Positions 25,797 to 36,313 of a DNA stretch of 64,000 nucleotides are shown here, in pieces (the first letter of the stretch is position 1; each line of letters begins with the position of its first letter). Below the pieces are notes generated by a model. It did no database searches. It saw only the letters and a program-made list of their open reading frames with translations, and was not told where the DNA came from. The stretch lies in NCBI GenBank assembly GCA_023313575.1, contig JAJTTP010000002.1, positions 3,100,001 through 3,164,000 of the forward strand, written 5' to 3'. The position numbers and the translations under genes are program-made. Origin of the DNA: Eutypella sp. D-1 (taxonomy: Eukaryota > Ascomycota > Sordariomycetes > Xylariales > Diatrypaceae).

Positions 25797-27398
25797 CTAT
25801 GTCAGGGCCTTCTCCATGTCCTCAAGAGGTTCCAAGACCTCGTGCATAAACTCCATGTCCTTAAGCACCGAGGTCCCCTTCAGCGTGAGGCACCAAATAA
25901 CCATTCTCTGGTACCTGGTACCTGTCCTCAGACCTAGCTCCTGAGATATTCTGCATAGGTTCTCTGGCCACTTTTCAAAATCATCGTCCATTCTTCGAGC
26001 GATGGTACTGATTGGTTCCCAGAGCCCAACTTGAAGCAGAACGACGCCCAGACTGTAGACGTCGTAGTTTTTGATGTAACGTTTAACATTGCCTTCATCG
26101 AGGTGCAATCTGTCCGGGTGCTGAAAGATTTGCTGATTTCGCTCGGACATATTCTTCTCTGAGTAATAATGGCCCGCTGTCTGCACGTTATAAGCCCCTT
26201 CTAGCACCGATAGGCCATTCTCAGAGCGGACCATTTCAAATCCCATAATGTACGGGTCACCTAAGGAATAGGGGAAGCGTAAGAAAGGCGGCAAGTTGGA
26301 TCGCTGTAGACTGAGGATACTCGATGGTGTGATGTTCTTGTGCACGAAGCCTGCAGTATGGAGAAAGAATACAGCTTCAGCGAGCCTTTTCGCGAGTTTA
26401 AGGCGTTGATCAAGTGGAACCCATGTCTTGTGCTTGGTAAGCGTACCCGAGTACGATGTGTGCTCGATCATCTCTTCTAGGGTTATTATGTCATCGACCG
26501 GATGTGGTGGGTGTTGGACGAATACAAATCGTCTTTTCTCCATGTCATAGAAGAAGTATTCAACCTTCAGAAAGCAGACATTCGCATCCAAGTCTAGAAC
26601 GTGCAAGGCTGCTGCCAGCTCGCCTATGTCCCACATGAATCTCTGGAATTCGATGTGTCCGGGATGAATGCCAGGAGGGAAGGGCCGACTAGTGATGACC
26701 ACTTGCTGTGTATCCAACTCCAAAACTTGGCATAGAGCATCCGGATTTCTTTCAAGTTCGTAGAGAAGTCCTTTTGGGGGGTCGCACCGCAAGAGATCAA
26801 TCTGTTGCTGCTTCGACTTCCAGGCAAGGGCGGCAAATTCTTGCATGCGCATATTAGACTGTAACGCAATGGGGACGGAACCCCTGTCCTTGGCGGTGGT
26901 GTGGGTTGCAGGAATGATGGTTTTCAATTCGGGAGGTAGCCCGAGAAGCCGAATGTCAAAACGGTTTGTCCATTCATTGAGCTCATGTTCCAGGTCCTTC
27001 AGTTCTTTTCGACGCGCAAGCCATAAGCTCTGATTGAGAGTTCTCCCCCAAAACCCAAATGCCTGGATTTTGGTAAAGCTAGCTGAGACTTTGCTAATTA
27101 GTACCGCAAGATATCGTGCCGTTTCATCCAAAAGGTTTTCTTCTGGCACTCGCTGGGTATGAGACACTTGGGATTGCCGCCTCTCGAAATAGGACGATAT
27201 CTCTTTCAATACGCGCATGTCCCACTTGAATCGGTGATAGAGTGAGCGAGCCTCGTCCGAATAAGAGGCGCAGGCATCAAGATAAGTTATGATCATGTCC
27301 CCCGCTGCCACGGCTGTGCTGAATGCATCCATAACGGCCATAGCAATATCGAGTCCAAATAAAAACTGACGGTATATGGAGGTACTTAAGTTTATCAA
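25797..27398 (-). CDS. HeLo-like helical domain with C-terminal pseudokinase
   Basis: Uninterrupted 533-codon gene. Residues of about 15-200 are predicted mostly helical, beginning with a hydrophobic/amphipathic helix (AMAVMDAFSTAVAAGDMIITYL), the layout of fungal HeLo/HeLo-like death-domain proteins. This resemblance is by layout, not by a database hit. Residues of about 250-530 are kinase-fold: HTAGFVHKNITPSSIL replaces the HRD catalytic loop (HKN, so the catalytic Asp is lost), MGFE stands where DFG belongs, and no Gly-rich loop is visible, while the helix-F region (YDVYSLGVVLLQVGLW) is well kept. It is therefore a probable pseudokinase, likely a regulator or sensor. Proteins with this C-terminal signature form a large family in Pezizomycotina. 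A second Met at residue 20 could be the true start. It diverges from the kinase gene at 28265 across about 870 bp. Confidence 0.85.
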   Translation of the reverse strand: MINLSTSIYRQFLFGLDIAMAVMDAFSTAVAAGDMIITYLDACASYSDEARSLYHRFKWDMRVLKEISSYFERRQSQVSHTQRVPEENLLDETARYLAVLISKVSASFTKIQAFGFWGRTLNQSLWLARRKELKDLEHELNEWTNRFDIRLLGLPPELKTIIPATHTTAKDRGSVPIALQSNMRMQEFAALAWKSKQQQIDLLRCDPPKGLLYELERNPDALCQVLELDTQQVVITSRPFPPGIHPGHIEFQRFMWDIGELAAALHVLDLDANVCFLKVEYFFYDMEKRRFVFVQHPPHPVDDIITLEEMIEHTSYSGTLTKHKTWVPLDQRLKLAKRLAEAVFFLHTAGFVHKNITPSSILSLQRSNLPPFLRFPYSLGDPYIMGFEMVRSENGLSVLEGAYNVQTAGHYYSEKNMSERNQQIFQHPDRLHLDEGNVKRYIKNYDVYSLGVVLLQVGLWEPISTIARRMDDDFEKWPENLCRISQELGLRTGTRYQRMVIWCLTLKGTSVLKDMEFMHEVLEPLEDMEKALT

Positions 27399-28264
27399 AG
27401 CCTAAATATAGAGCTAGGATTCGAAGGCTTTTGTGGCTTTTGAACTGGACTAAGACTTGATATCACACTAAGCGCCAATACTTCTAGGAAGGTAGTTGAC
27501 GCGACTTTCGGTGATAGTTATAGACGCGGGGTAGGGTAGTATCACTCCGCTCCTCGGATCGGACTGCCTTTTGTAGATTATGGCTTGATGCCATGTTTCG
27601 TTACATTATAGGAAGTGCGGGGTTTCTTGGACATTCTGAATGCTAGTGACAGTCCTCGACACAAGAGAGAAAAGAGAAGAGCAGTAACATTTGGGACAGG
27701 ATCAAGCCATTATACCCCTTGGCTAAGGCCATACACATTTTATACTATATTTCACCGTATATATCCGCTCTCGGTGTACGGCATAAGTAGTTTGAATCCG
27801 ATATCTTATATATGCCGCTTTAGACAGATTCGACCCCATTGGAAAAGACCATTAACATGCAACCCATACTCAAGATGAAGCACCAGTAACACAGTCTAGT
27901 TGTAATTCACAATGGGCAGATCCCAGCCATCTTTCTATCGGCATTCCCGAAGCCCGTGGTCAGTCTCGACAGTGAGCTGAAAAGGAGCTACACCACCTTC
28001 CTCATTTATGGCCAATGCGCATGAAGATTCGGTGAGCTTTGTGGTGGGGTGGTGGTGCAACTGCAGTTCATGCAGTTCTTGCAGTTCATGCAAATTCAGT
28101 TGCACAACAGCAAGTGGTCTCTCTACTCGTTAACGAGGTCGATCGTTTGCGTCGTATAATCAAGACCACACACGATAAAAAGACTTTTGCAACTGGGCTG
28201 TCCTCTAGACTCTAGTCATTTCATTCTTATTTAAACCCCGGTATTGTAATGCGAAGAGAAAACT
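27399..28264. promoter_or_regulatory. divergent intergenic region with GCAGTTCAT repeats
   Basis: Shared upstream region of the pseudokinase gene (-) and the HhH-kinase gene (+). It contains three to four tandem GCAGTTCAT/GCAGTTCTT units at about 28063-28092. No other gene is supported. A regulatory role is inferred only from position. Confidence 0.4.
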
Positions 28265-30130
28265 ATGTTTTCACTTTTATGGACATGTTTGACCACTCCA
28301 TTCCATATCCTATGGAAACGCCAGAGTGAAACGGAGCCCATGACTAGTTCAAGTCCAGGGACACTAGGCCCGAGAAAGGGCCCAGGCGACGACATGGACT
28401 TACCTATCATCATTAAAGACGGAAAACCAGTCACCTCACGTCAGTTACAAGCCGTCAATATCTCTGGAAGCGATTTCGACTTCTGTTTAGATCTTTACAG
28501 GGATCATGTGCGTGACGTATACCAGCACCTTGAAACAGAACGCTTTGAGAGCATACCAGAAGCTCTCATGAGTCGTCAGCCTCCTTATCTAACCAAGGAG
28601 GAAGTGATAGACCTAGAGAGATGGCTCCAGTATGTATTAAGCTCCTATCCTCCATAATGGCATAATGTCTATTGCACTGACTGATGTACCCAGGAAGCGA
28701 GGCCGATCGCTGAATATTTCAGAACATCGACGTAATCAAAGACGCGTCGAAGGAAATGATGACACCGCCATTAGAGCTATAACCAAAGACGCATTCAAGT
28801 TATTCTCCAGTGATGATCCATCTAACAGTATGAAAAGGCTTGGCCAGCTCAAAGGCATAGGACCTTATCGAGCATCTCTTCTGTTGTCCATACTTCACCC
28901 CAGCATTATGCCGTTCTTGTCCGATGAGCTCTGTGGGTGGGTTGTCCCGAATCACCCACTGAAGCAGGCCAAAATGGATGATTATCTTAAAACGTTCTAT
29001 CCGGCAGTCAAATCGCTCATCCAAAGACTGGGAGTATCCGCAGTTGATGTAGAGAAGGTGGCGTTTGTGCTCAAATGCGAGGAGAGAGTATCTCGTAGGC
29101 TAAATCTCAGGGTAATTATCTAGCGTTTTTAAGCAGTGCTAATGTATCTCAACAGGTCTTCGACTCAGTCCCGGGGATATTCCAGAGCTCAACGGACGGC
29201 CTAACTCGCTTGGCACCTTTGCGCAGGTCTACGTGGTCGATGGTCTAGGCCAGAACCGCCGAGGCAAAGTTGCGATCAAGCGGATCTTCAACACGGGTAT
29301 AACTATACGTCATAGGTTATTCGCTGAGATTTCCGACTCGGCTACCTTGGCAGAGGTTAGATACTATATATTAGCCCTAGGCCTATTTACTAATAATCCA
29401 TAGAAATCACCACACCACTTTGTGCGATTCTTCGGGTGGCATGAAAATGATGCCTTTTACTACATTGCCATGGAGTGGATCGAACTAGGAAATCTACGGG
29501 TTCATCTTCGAGACGTGCGCACAGAATTAGACAAGAAGGCTGTTACAAGACAGATATTGCAAGGTCTGGAGATCATGCATGCTGAGGGCATCACACACCG
29601 TGATCTGAAGCCTGAGGTTGGTTTCAAATTCCCTCATATATGCCTTCTACGATTGGTGTCCAAACCCGAAGGATAATTATAGTGCTGACAGATGTGTTTA
29701 GAATATTCTCGTTGTTTCAAAAGAGCCTGGAGTATTCTGCATTAAACTTGCGGACTTCGGCGTCTCAAAGCGGGTTTCCAGTCGTGGTACTACCGTACTT
29801 CGCACTAAAGCTGGTACAACTGCCTACATGGCACCAGAGGTTGCCCGTCGCTGGGTCGAAGAAGAACAGCCTGGGAAGCCTCGGACTTCATACAGTCACA
29901 AAGTGGACTTGTGGTCCGTAGGATGCATTATATTCGCGCTGGACCAAAAGAAAGACCTATTCCTCGACACCCCAATGAACCAAGACCCTACAATCATTGA
30001 TAGGAAACTTGGAAACGTATCTTTGGAGGTTGATGGCTCAAGGTTTATGAAGCAGCTACTACAGTTTGATCCTTCCGATCGACCAACTGCAAAGGAGGGG
30101 CTAGGCAGTACATGGCTGTCCCGTGTGTAA
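28265..30130 (+). CDS. helix-hairpin-helix protein fused to Ser/Thr protein kinase
   Basis: Proposed exons: 28265-28629, 28694-29094, 29156-29355, 29404-29616, 29702-30130. Intron 28630-28693 (GTATGT...CAG) is well supported: it joins the frames as RWLQ-KRGRSL. The N-terminal part (about 250 aa) matches a fungal family of unknown function with a helix-hairpin-helix core (LKGIGPYRASLLLS, then FLSDELCGWV, then VDVEKVAFVL). Intron 29095-29155 (GTAGGC...CAG, CTAAT branch) connects it to a kinase domain that has no Met of its own. The kinase looks active: SLGTFAQVY, VAIKRIF, HRDLKPENIL (across the 85-bp intron 29617-29701), LADFGVSK, YMAPEV and DLWSVGCIIFAL. The fusion rests on the weak GTAGGC donor. 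The alternative is two genes, with the kinase missing its start. Met at 28340 is an alternative start. Confidence 0.7.
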
Positions 30131-31027
30131 GTTTCACGGTCAGTTGAGCCTCACTACGTCGGGACAATGGGAAATATCGGATATAGTTGATCAGATCACC
30201 CTTAACTCCGGACATCGTTAGGACATATATAGGCAGGGCACCACCCATCCTGTATCTAGAAGATCGTGTTCATCTTTATGTCAATCAACGATTATCCTAA
30301 CATATGATCTAAATACGATATTTTGACGTAACAGTAGGAAATTCACGGAAGGAATTCTCGTTTTATCACGTTACTAGCCAGTACTCAAGTCCCAACTTAG
30401 TCTAGCGACCTTAGGTTAGGTATAATGCTAAGTAAGGGAAGTCATTAAGACAAAATGTGACGACAATTCAAAGCCATACAATGAATTTTAATAGTAGCTA
30501 ACATAAACGCATTTAAATGCGACAAGAGCAAACCTACTAATCCATATAATATCGAAGCCATATTACTCTGGTAGCGCTATCATGCCTGAGTTACTTATAG
30601 TGCCCATCCAGATTTGCAACCTCTACTTGGGAATGCAATGTTAGAAATATACTACTGATACGTGTGTGCTTAATTACCGAGGTTAACTTATCTTCACATC
30701 TGGAAGGATGTCTGTTTGTATATACGATGGCCAAGTCAACATGCACTCCATTTCCTCCTGAATAGCGTTGACCCTCAACTCCAGTGGATTTCAGCACCTG
30801 ATGAAGGCATCACTATTATAGAACGTAGTTCAATTTTGAATTGCTTCAGCTGACATAGTCGTGTTTTCATGCGATGGTAGCATGGTGGCATGGCGGAAAG
30901 GTTTGATTGTCTTGGTAGTAATTAACTATGTATTTAAGTAACTTAACTACGGCGGGGCCGAAACTGTGTTCAATGAACTCAACCCCTAGCCTTACGGCAA
31001 AGAAATTCCTCTAAGCCCGGATACCCC
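30131..31027. other. intergenic, no gene seen
   Basis: Lies between the convergent ends of the kinase gene (+) and the SDR gene (-). Only short open frames (at most about 68 codons) without recognisable motifs. Confidence 0.5.
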
Positions 31028-32017
31028 CTATAGATGTGGCGATATCTGATCTTGAATCCACTTAAACATCTTCTCTTGCAAGCCGTGGTTCTTGCTGGCC
31101 GCAGAACGCGGACTAGCCACTCCTATAGGACCGTAAAACTCCCCTGACTTTGCATCTGGGCTCACGGATGCCCAGACCTGAGACAGGACCCCTTTATCAA
31201 CTGGCGTAGCAAAGAGGTAGCCGGCAACGTACAAGAAGGGCCTGAGAAAAAGTCCAGTCGAGTTGTGATGGAGATTAGTAGCTACCATGCCAGGATGGAC
31301 GGGAATGATTTTGATGTCTTGGTGTCGCTCCGCAAGGGCACATGCGTAATGAATATTGGCAAGCTTCGATTGCGCATAGCGAGATGTCGTGTTCCTGTGA
31401 GGAATGGTCGTCTTGAGTTCGTCAAACTGGTAAACGTCGCAAGGTGCAGCCCGTTCCGACGCCGATGAAAGAATGACAATGCGACTTTCACGGTTCATCT
31501 TGGCGGTTTTCTCAATAAGCGGAAGAAGAAGCTGACTGAGCAAGGCAGGCCCCAGTACATTGGTGCCGAACTGGATTTCGTACCCGTCTTTGGTCAAACC
31601 CTCAGGGACCATCATGATACCAGCGTTGTTGATGAGGATGTCAAGTCGTGACTCGGAGTTCATGAATGTAGCCGCAGCAGACTTGATGCTGGCAAATGAA
31701 GCCAGATCTAGCTCCAGAAAAGACACGGGAGCGGCATCGGGTTCCAGTGACTCCAGTTCCTTGATAGCCGCTTCTGCTTTCTCCCGGGAGCGAGCAGCAA
31801 GATATATCCTTTTGGGGCTGCGTCGGCGTAACTGTTTGATGGTCTCGAGTCCTAAGCCCGAATTGCCTCCAGTAACGATAATTACCTGATCGCTGAGGTT
31901 GGGAATGTCTTCCGATGAGAACCTCGGGCCCGGCATGGCTGTGGCTATGGCTGTGGTGTGGGTGCAAAGGATTAATGTAGAGGTGAAGCGATTCGTCAAA
32001 GATACCTTTGAGGTCAA
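31028..32017 (-). CDS. short-chain dehydrogenase/reductase, classical type
   Basis: 329 codons, single exon. Rossmann fold begins about residue 44 with VIIVTGGNSGLGLE (TGxxxGxG cofactor site), followed by LAAR, LELDLAS (adenine-ring Asp), NNAG (ILINNAGIM), the catalytic Ser in VILSSAS, and YAQSKLAN carrying the YxxxK catalytic pair. HPGMVATNL closes the core. It resembles the WW-domain-oxidoreductase/retinol-dehydrogenase-like group common in fungi, usually NADP-dependent with unknown substrates. Met28 (31936, just before PGPRF) aligns better with family starts than Met1. The bZIP gene upstream runs in the same direction. Confidence 0.9.
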   Translation of the reverse strand: MTSKVSLTNRFTSTLILCTHTTAIATAMPGPRFSSEDIPNLSDQVIIVTGGNSGLGLETIKQLRRRSPKRIYLAARSREKAEAAIKELESLEPDAAPVSFLELDLASFASIKSAAATFMNSESRLDILINNAGIMMVPEGLTKDGYEIQFGTNVLGPALLSQLLLPLIEKTAKMNRESRIVILSSASERAAPCDVYQFDELKTTIPHRNTTSRYAQSKLANIHYACALAERHQDIKIIPVHPGMVATNLHHNSTGLFLRPFLYVAGYLFATPVDKGVLSQVWASVSPDAKSGEFYGPIGVASPRSAASKNHGLQEKMFKWIQDQISPHL

Positions 32018-32682
32018 CGATGAATGCTTGAACTGCGGTGATACATTAGCAGCGATGCAACTCGGGCAGCTTCGGCGCTGGCAATAGTATTTTATATGTA
32101 GGCGTGGTCCGCGTGGATGCCATCAACGCAGAGTTGCAGTCAAGACCCCGGGTGGTATATAACTTAAGTAGGTAATCTTCCAAGTTTAGCATAGCACGAG
32201 CTATGCAGCGGCAATGCGAGGCCGGTCGCATACACTAGAGTTACAAGGGCATAAGCAACCGGCGCCTAGTAGGCATGTTAGCAAGGCGTGTCGCATTTAG
32301 CTTAGTCTTCAAGGGAATACGGGATGGTGATTCTTCTCTGTGTTACTTTCCACTTCAGGAGACACTGCTACTATGCATGTATTAGTGGTTGACTCTAACA
32401 ACTGTCAAGACTAGCTGGCTGTCCTTGACTCGTCAGACAAGAAAACGAAAAAACCTAAAATGATCGACTAGTCTAGAAGCAGATACTCACGCTACCTTCG
32501 GAGACGCAACTATAAGCGGCAGTACATCCTTGATTGGTACCATCAGCAGATTCAGTGCTATCAAGTCTCATCGGACTCAAGCGTAGTACATTTAAACATT
32601 TTGTAGATTTCCTCTTGACCCAGACCTGATGGGTGATAAGACTCGTTAGTTAGGCTGGCCGTATCCATTTCTGGTCCTGGGA
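32018..32682. other. intergenic, no gene seen
   Basis: About 660 bp between two minus-strand genes. It should contain the SDR promoter and the terminator of the bZIP gene. No recognisable element. Confidence 0.5.
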
Positions 32683-33608
32683 CTAATTCAGGATATACTC
32701 AAGTCTCATCTCGCACCGCTTCGCCCTCCAATAATTCGTAGCTCGCCACACCTCGGGACTACCTGCTAGCAAGCATGCCCATTTCCTAAAGAAATCTGGA
32801 CTGAACTCCCAGCCACTGATATCCCAAGAATCCCCCCAGATCATCAAAGACGGCTTAGAGGTGGCATCAAGATTGAGAAAGTCGCATACTAGCTCTTGGC
32901 AGAGGCAATCCTCGTCAAGTACTCCTGCCTCGATACCACGGAGAATATTGTCTCTAAGCCCTGGAATCGGCAAAAGGTCTAGCCAGGGGTGATGTTTGAT
33001 ACTCTTCTGCAGGAGTGTGGGCGCCAACTGGCCAGGGTAGTTTCGGGTCTGTAGTGACTGGGGTCCTTGCAAGAGGAAAGGGGAATTGTCGTCGTCGGAC
33101 TCGAGGAGCTCGACGGGAATCTCCAAAATTAAAGCGTTCCTAGCCAAGGCATCGAACGCGTTCAGGCGTGTCACAGTAGGAAGGTCATGGGGTCTCAGTA
33201 GCTTGAGACTCCACGCCATGGAAGCGTCGAGGAGGAACTCCATAGCCTTCTGGCGCAGTTCTGGGCAGTGGAGTATATTGAACATTGCACGGCTCTCGAC
33301 TCCGCCTGCGACTTGCACCGCCTCTCCGCGCTCGCGCTCGCTAGTAACTATGGCGTTACTAGATTGTGTATCTGCCCTAGAGTCTTCATTCATCTCCATG
33401 CGCCTGAGATGTCTTTTTCTTCCTATTAAAACAAAGAACGAGAGCTTAGCGGGCGTCCATGACAGGGGTAGGAGGAACCCAACTGACGATGCGCCCTCTG
33501 GTGGAGGCGGTTCTGCCGCTTGCGCCGGTCCTCGCGGCTGGCCAACCCCGTCCAATCGTCGTCGTCATCCCAGATTTCCGAGAGCTGCGGACTCATTCTG
33601 GTGAGCAT
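32683..33608 (-). CDS. bZIP transcription factor with DUF3425 domain
   Basis: Two exons, 33608-33488 and 33422-32683, separated by a 65-bp intron (donor GTCAGT, acceptor TTTAATAG); 286 aa. Splicing restores an uninterrupted bZIP basic region, REDRRKRQNRLHQRAHRRKR, with the N-x7-R signature (residues about 25-45). The zipper after it is short and poor, as is common in this family. Residues of about 165-280 match DUF3425: HPWLDLLPIPGLRDNILRGI and then LMIWGDSWDISGWEFS, followed by FFRKWACLLAGS. Proteins of this type are nuclear fungal regulators, often near secondary-metabolite or stress genes. Neighbours are the SDR at 31028 and a dead alcohol dehydrogenase at 34242. Confidence 0.92.
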
Positions 33609-34241
33609 TTACGTTTCCGGTGAGATCATAATCTATGAAATCAATATGAAAGTTGGGGGTGGGTGTGATATCCGGACATGGGACAGTTGGACTAGCCCCT
33701 ATTGAATAGCTGGCCATGGGAAGACTTATATATTTATGCAGGTGGCTTACCCCCCTGCTCCGGGAAGGGTATGTAGCTCGGATACTTAGCTTATAGTTAA
33801 TGGTCAGTAGCGCTAAGTACTAGTTGGTGCCGAAAACCCGTGCTACATAGGTACGGAGATAGGACAGCGCACTAGCCGCAATAGCCGGGCTATGGGACGG
33901 CTAGAGTATATTATAGTTATAGTACTTATGCAGGCGGCTTACTCCCCAGTCCCTCGAATGATTCGTAGGTCAGACATCTGTAATCTTTGACAGCGCTAAG
34001 AATTGGCGGCTTGAAGGCTGGTCTCCCCGACTGTCCAGTCAAGAACATTCGGCTGGTATAATGCATAGCGGGCAGTTACTAATTACCAATGTGAAGATAG
34101 TTGAATAGGGCGTTTGTCATGGGCACTTGAACAATCGCCACCACTTAGCACCGTTGATAACTTCTCCCCCCTAATATTCTGCACGGTTTCAGGTAGACGC
34201 TCCATAAAACTCCAATTGGTTGCCGAAGTTTGTTCCGCCAA
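33609..34241. other. intergenic, no gene seen
   Basis: Upstream region of the bZIP gene. It contains a loosely repeated phrase (TATGCAGGTGGCTTACCCCCC near 33737, TATGCAGGCGGCTTACTCCCC near 33928) that suggests a short local duplication. No coding signal. Confidence 0.45.
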
Positions 34242-35292
34242 AAAGCAGTGAGTGGCCAATCAAGGCGGCGTCAAAAGCTCCGGCTGGAGAATGTGTCACA
34301 GCCGAACTATTTGGGTGATGGTTATGTGCTCGTCGAGATCAAGAGAGTCTCGTAGGGTGAGCGGCGCACCAGAGAGATTCTCGTTGACAGTCCGTTGTTG
34401 GTTCGGATTGCCTCTTAGTTACCACAGGTTCCTACGGCCATTGAAAGAGCCTCAAGAAGGGGAACCCTGTTATACTTAGCTCCTACATATGTAACACAGT
34501 GGAGAAGGTCGAGGGTGAAAGCCGCTGGGGGCTGAGGGGGGGGAGGGAGGGGGGAGAGACTGCGCTATGACCATCTTCAATCAAGCCTGTCTGACGGGGC
34601 AGTTGCCTGGATCAGCCCTGAAGTCTGGGCTTTGCTTCCCTCTGGATATATATGTAACGAACACATAGTCTTTCCTTCCTATACTCGTCGATGCCGGACT
34701 CCCTGACGAATGAGGTGACTATGCTTCCCATTGCTGCTATCACGGCATGGATGCTGATCAACTCATTCCCTTCCATCATACAGCGCCTGAATGACAAGGA
34801 AAAGGCTGTGCTCATTCAGGAAATGGGAGGGATTGCGATATCAGATATCTAGATTGCACATGCTATCACGTTGACGAGTAAGCCAAGTATTGGCTTTCAT
34901 TGCCTATCGATGCAGATCAATAACTACTATACCGCCACCATCAGATGCCAAGCTCGAACTGCCCTAAAGCTAGGCGCCGAAAACACGATTAAATACACGA
35001 GCAATCTCAACTGCCACAAGAAGATGCGCGAGTCAACTCGCAGCGGAGGTGCGCAAATGATATTCGAAATCGGCGGAGCCGGGACTCTGCCGAAATCCTT
35101 CTAATACGTGAAGTTCGGGGGAAGGGAGGCCCATCAGCTGCTATACAATGGACCAAAAGACCACCTGGAGGAGATGTTCGACTTCTACCGCGAGAAGGAG
35201 CCCCAGTCATTCGAATGCAGGAGGCGATGGAAGTGATGCTGCATCATGTTGTGAAGAAAAGACTTGGTCAAGTTGTGATCAATGTCCCATAA
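34242..35292 (+). pseudogene. zinc-type alcohol dehydrogenase (MDR family) remnant
   Basis: Three collinear blocks of a medium-chain dehydrogenase survive. The N-terminus is at 34242-34420 (KAVSGQSRRRQKLRLENV, then DGYVLVEIKRVS) with a stop at 34353-34355. The middle is at 34691-35104 (LPIAAITAWM, then AVLIQEMGGIAIS, LGAENTIKYTS and FEIGGAGTLPKSF) with a stop at 34850-34852 where the family usually has Gln, then a stop at 35102. The C-terminus is at about 35197-35292 (EAMEVMLHHVVKKRLGQVVINV), in another frame. The substrate-binding middle of the N-domain and part of the C-domain are deleted. The Gln-to-stop change is a C-to-T transition. This is a decayed gene; intron loss or splicing does not restore it. 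Confidence 0.8.
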
Positions 35293-35359
35293 TGAAATAG
35301 CTTTCGCATTGAAACTCTACGGCTTCTCTTAGAGGCCCCCTTGTAGGCATCACGCGATA

Positions 35360-36313
35360 TTAAGAACTACTTTTGAGTGCCCCATCAATAATCCCCCAGG
35401 TGTGATCTGCTATCTTCTCCATCTTCTCCTCGCTCCATACAAGCTTATCGGGGACGAGTTGCCCCTTGCCGTTGAGGTTGCTCCAGAACCTGCCTTCCTT
35501 TTCGCCCGCTGCCGAGGATTCAGTGACCCCGTTCAGCAGGTACTCCGCACAGGTATCTGCCGACACGCCGACAAGACGTCCTGTCAGCCGAAGCGCGGGT
35601 CGTAGATACCACGGAAGCTCCTGGGCGAGGTTGGTGCTGACGATGCCGGGGAAGGCGTGCACGAAGTGGCGCTTTCCGGTACCCGAACGCTGCTGCTGCG
35701 TGGCGTAGTATTGGACCATGGCGTCGGTCATGACGAGGCAGTGGTTCGCGGCATTGCTCAGGTTGTAATGCGTCTTTAAGTCCAGATCCTCCCAGATGAG
35801 CTTATCCGGGTTCCCGGTCTGGCCGTCCAGCACGATGACGACTTTGGCGTCTTCCTTGAGGACCGGCAGGAGCTCGCGGATCAAGAGCTGCCTGCCGTAG
35901 TAATGCAACGCCATCTTTCGGTCGATTCCCTCGGGCGTCTCCGTCCTCCCCGCGACCGTCATGATGCCCTGGCTCATGATGAGCAGGTCCAGCTGCTGGC
36001 CCGCCGCGCTGGATTTGAAGGCGTCGGTGTACTGCTTGATGCTGCGCATTGTCGACGCGTCAAGCTGTCGAAACTCCATGTTGGAATGCGGCAGCTTCTC
36101 TGGTTTTGTGCGGCCGCTGATAATAATGGATGAGGGACTGCTTCCACCAGCGGATGCGGCGGCGGCGGCGACGCGGCATGCCACGGCGTAGCCGATGCCA
36201 TTCGTGCCACCCACCACGAGAGCTCTTACAGACATGATCGTGTTATTCGAGAGTGATGAAAGTATATCTAAACGTTCAGAGGTAACGGGCGACTGGAACG
36301 TTGAAGTTATCAC
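35360..36313 (-). CDS. atypical SDR-fold protein lacking YxxxK
   Basis: 317 codons in one exon; Met27 (36235) is the likely start, because MSVRALVVGGTNGIGYAVA gives the usual N-terminal Rossmann strand and GxxxGIG dinucleotide loop. LDLLIMSQGIM replaces the NNAG segment. Where classical SDRs have YxxxK the sequence reads NAANHCLVMTDAM, so the catalytic Tyr and Lys are absent. HAFPGIVSTNLAQELPWYLR matches the conserved region after it. This fits a fungal group of SDR-like proteins without the classical active site. It may bind NAD(P) without reducing, or use other residues. It is convergent with the ADH remnant, about 70 bp away. Confidence 0.87.
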   Translation of the reverse strand: MITSTFQSPVTSERLDILSSLSNNTIMSVRALVVGGTNGIGYAVACRVAAAAASAGGSSPSSIIISGRTKPEKLPHSNMEFRQLDASTMRSIKQYTDAFKSSAAGQQLDLLIMSQGIMTVAGRTETPEGIDRKMALHYYGRQLLIRELLPVLKEDAKVVIVLDGQTGNPDKLIWEDLDLKTHYNLSNAANHCLVMTDAMVQYYATQQQRSGTGKRHFVHAFPGIVSTNLAQELPWYLRPALRLTGRLVGVSADTCAEYLLNGVTESSAAGEKEGRFWSNLNGKGQLVPDKLVWSEEKMEKIADHTWGIIDGALKSSS

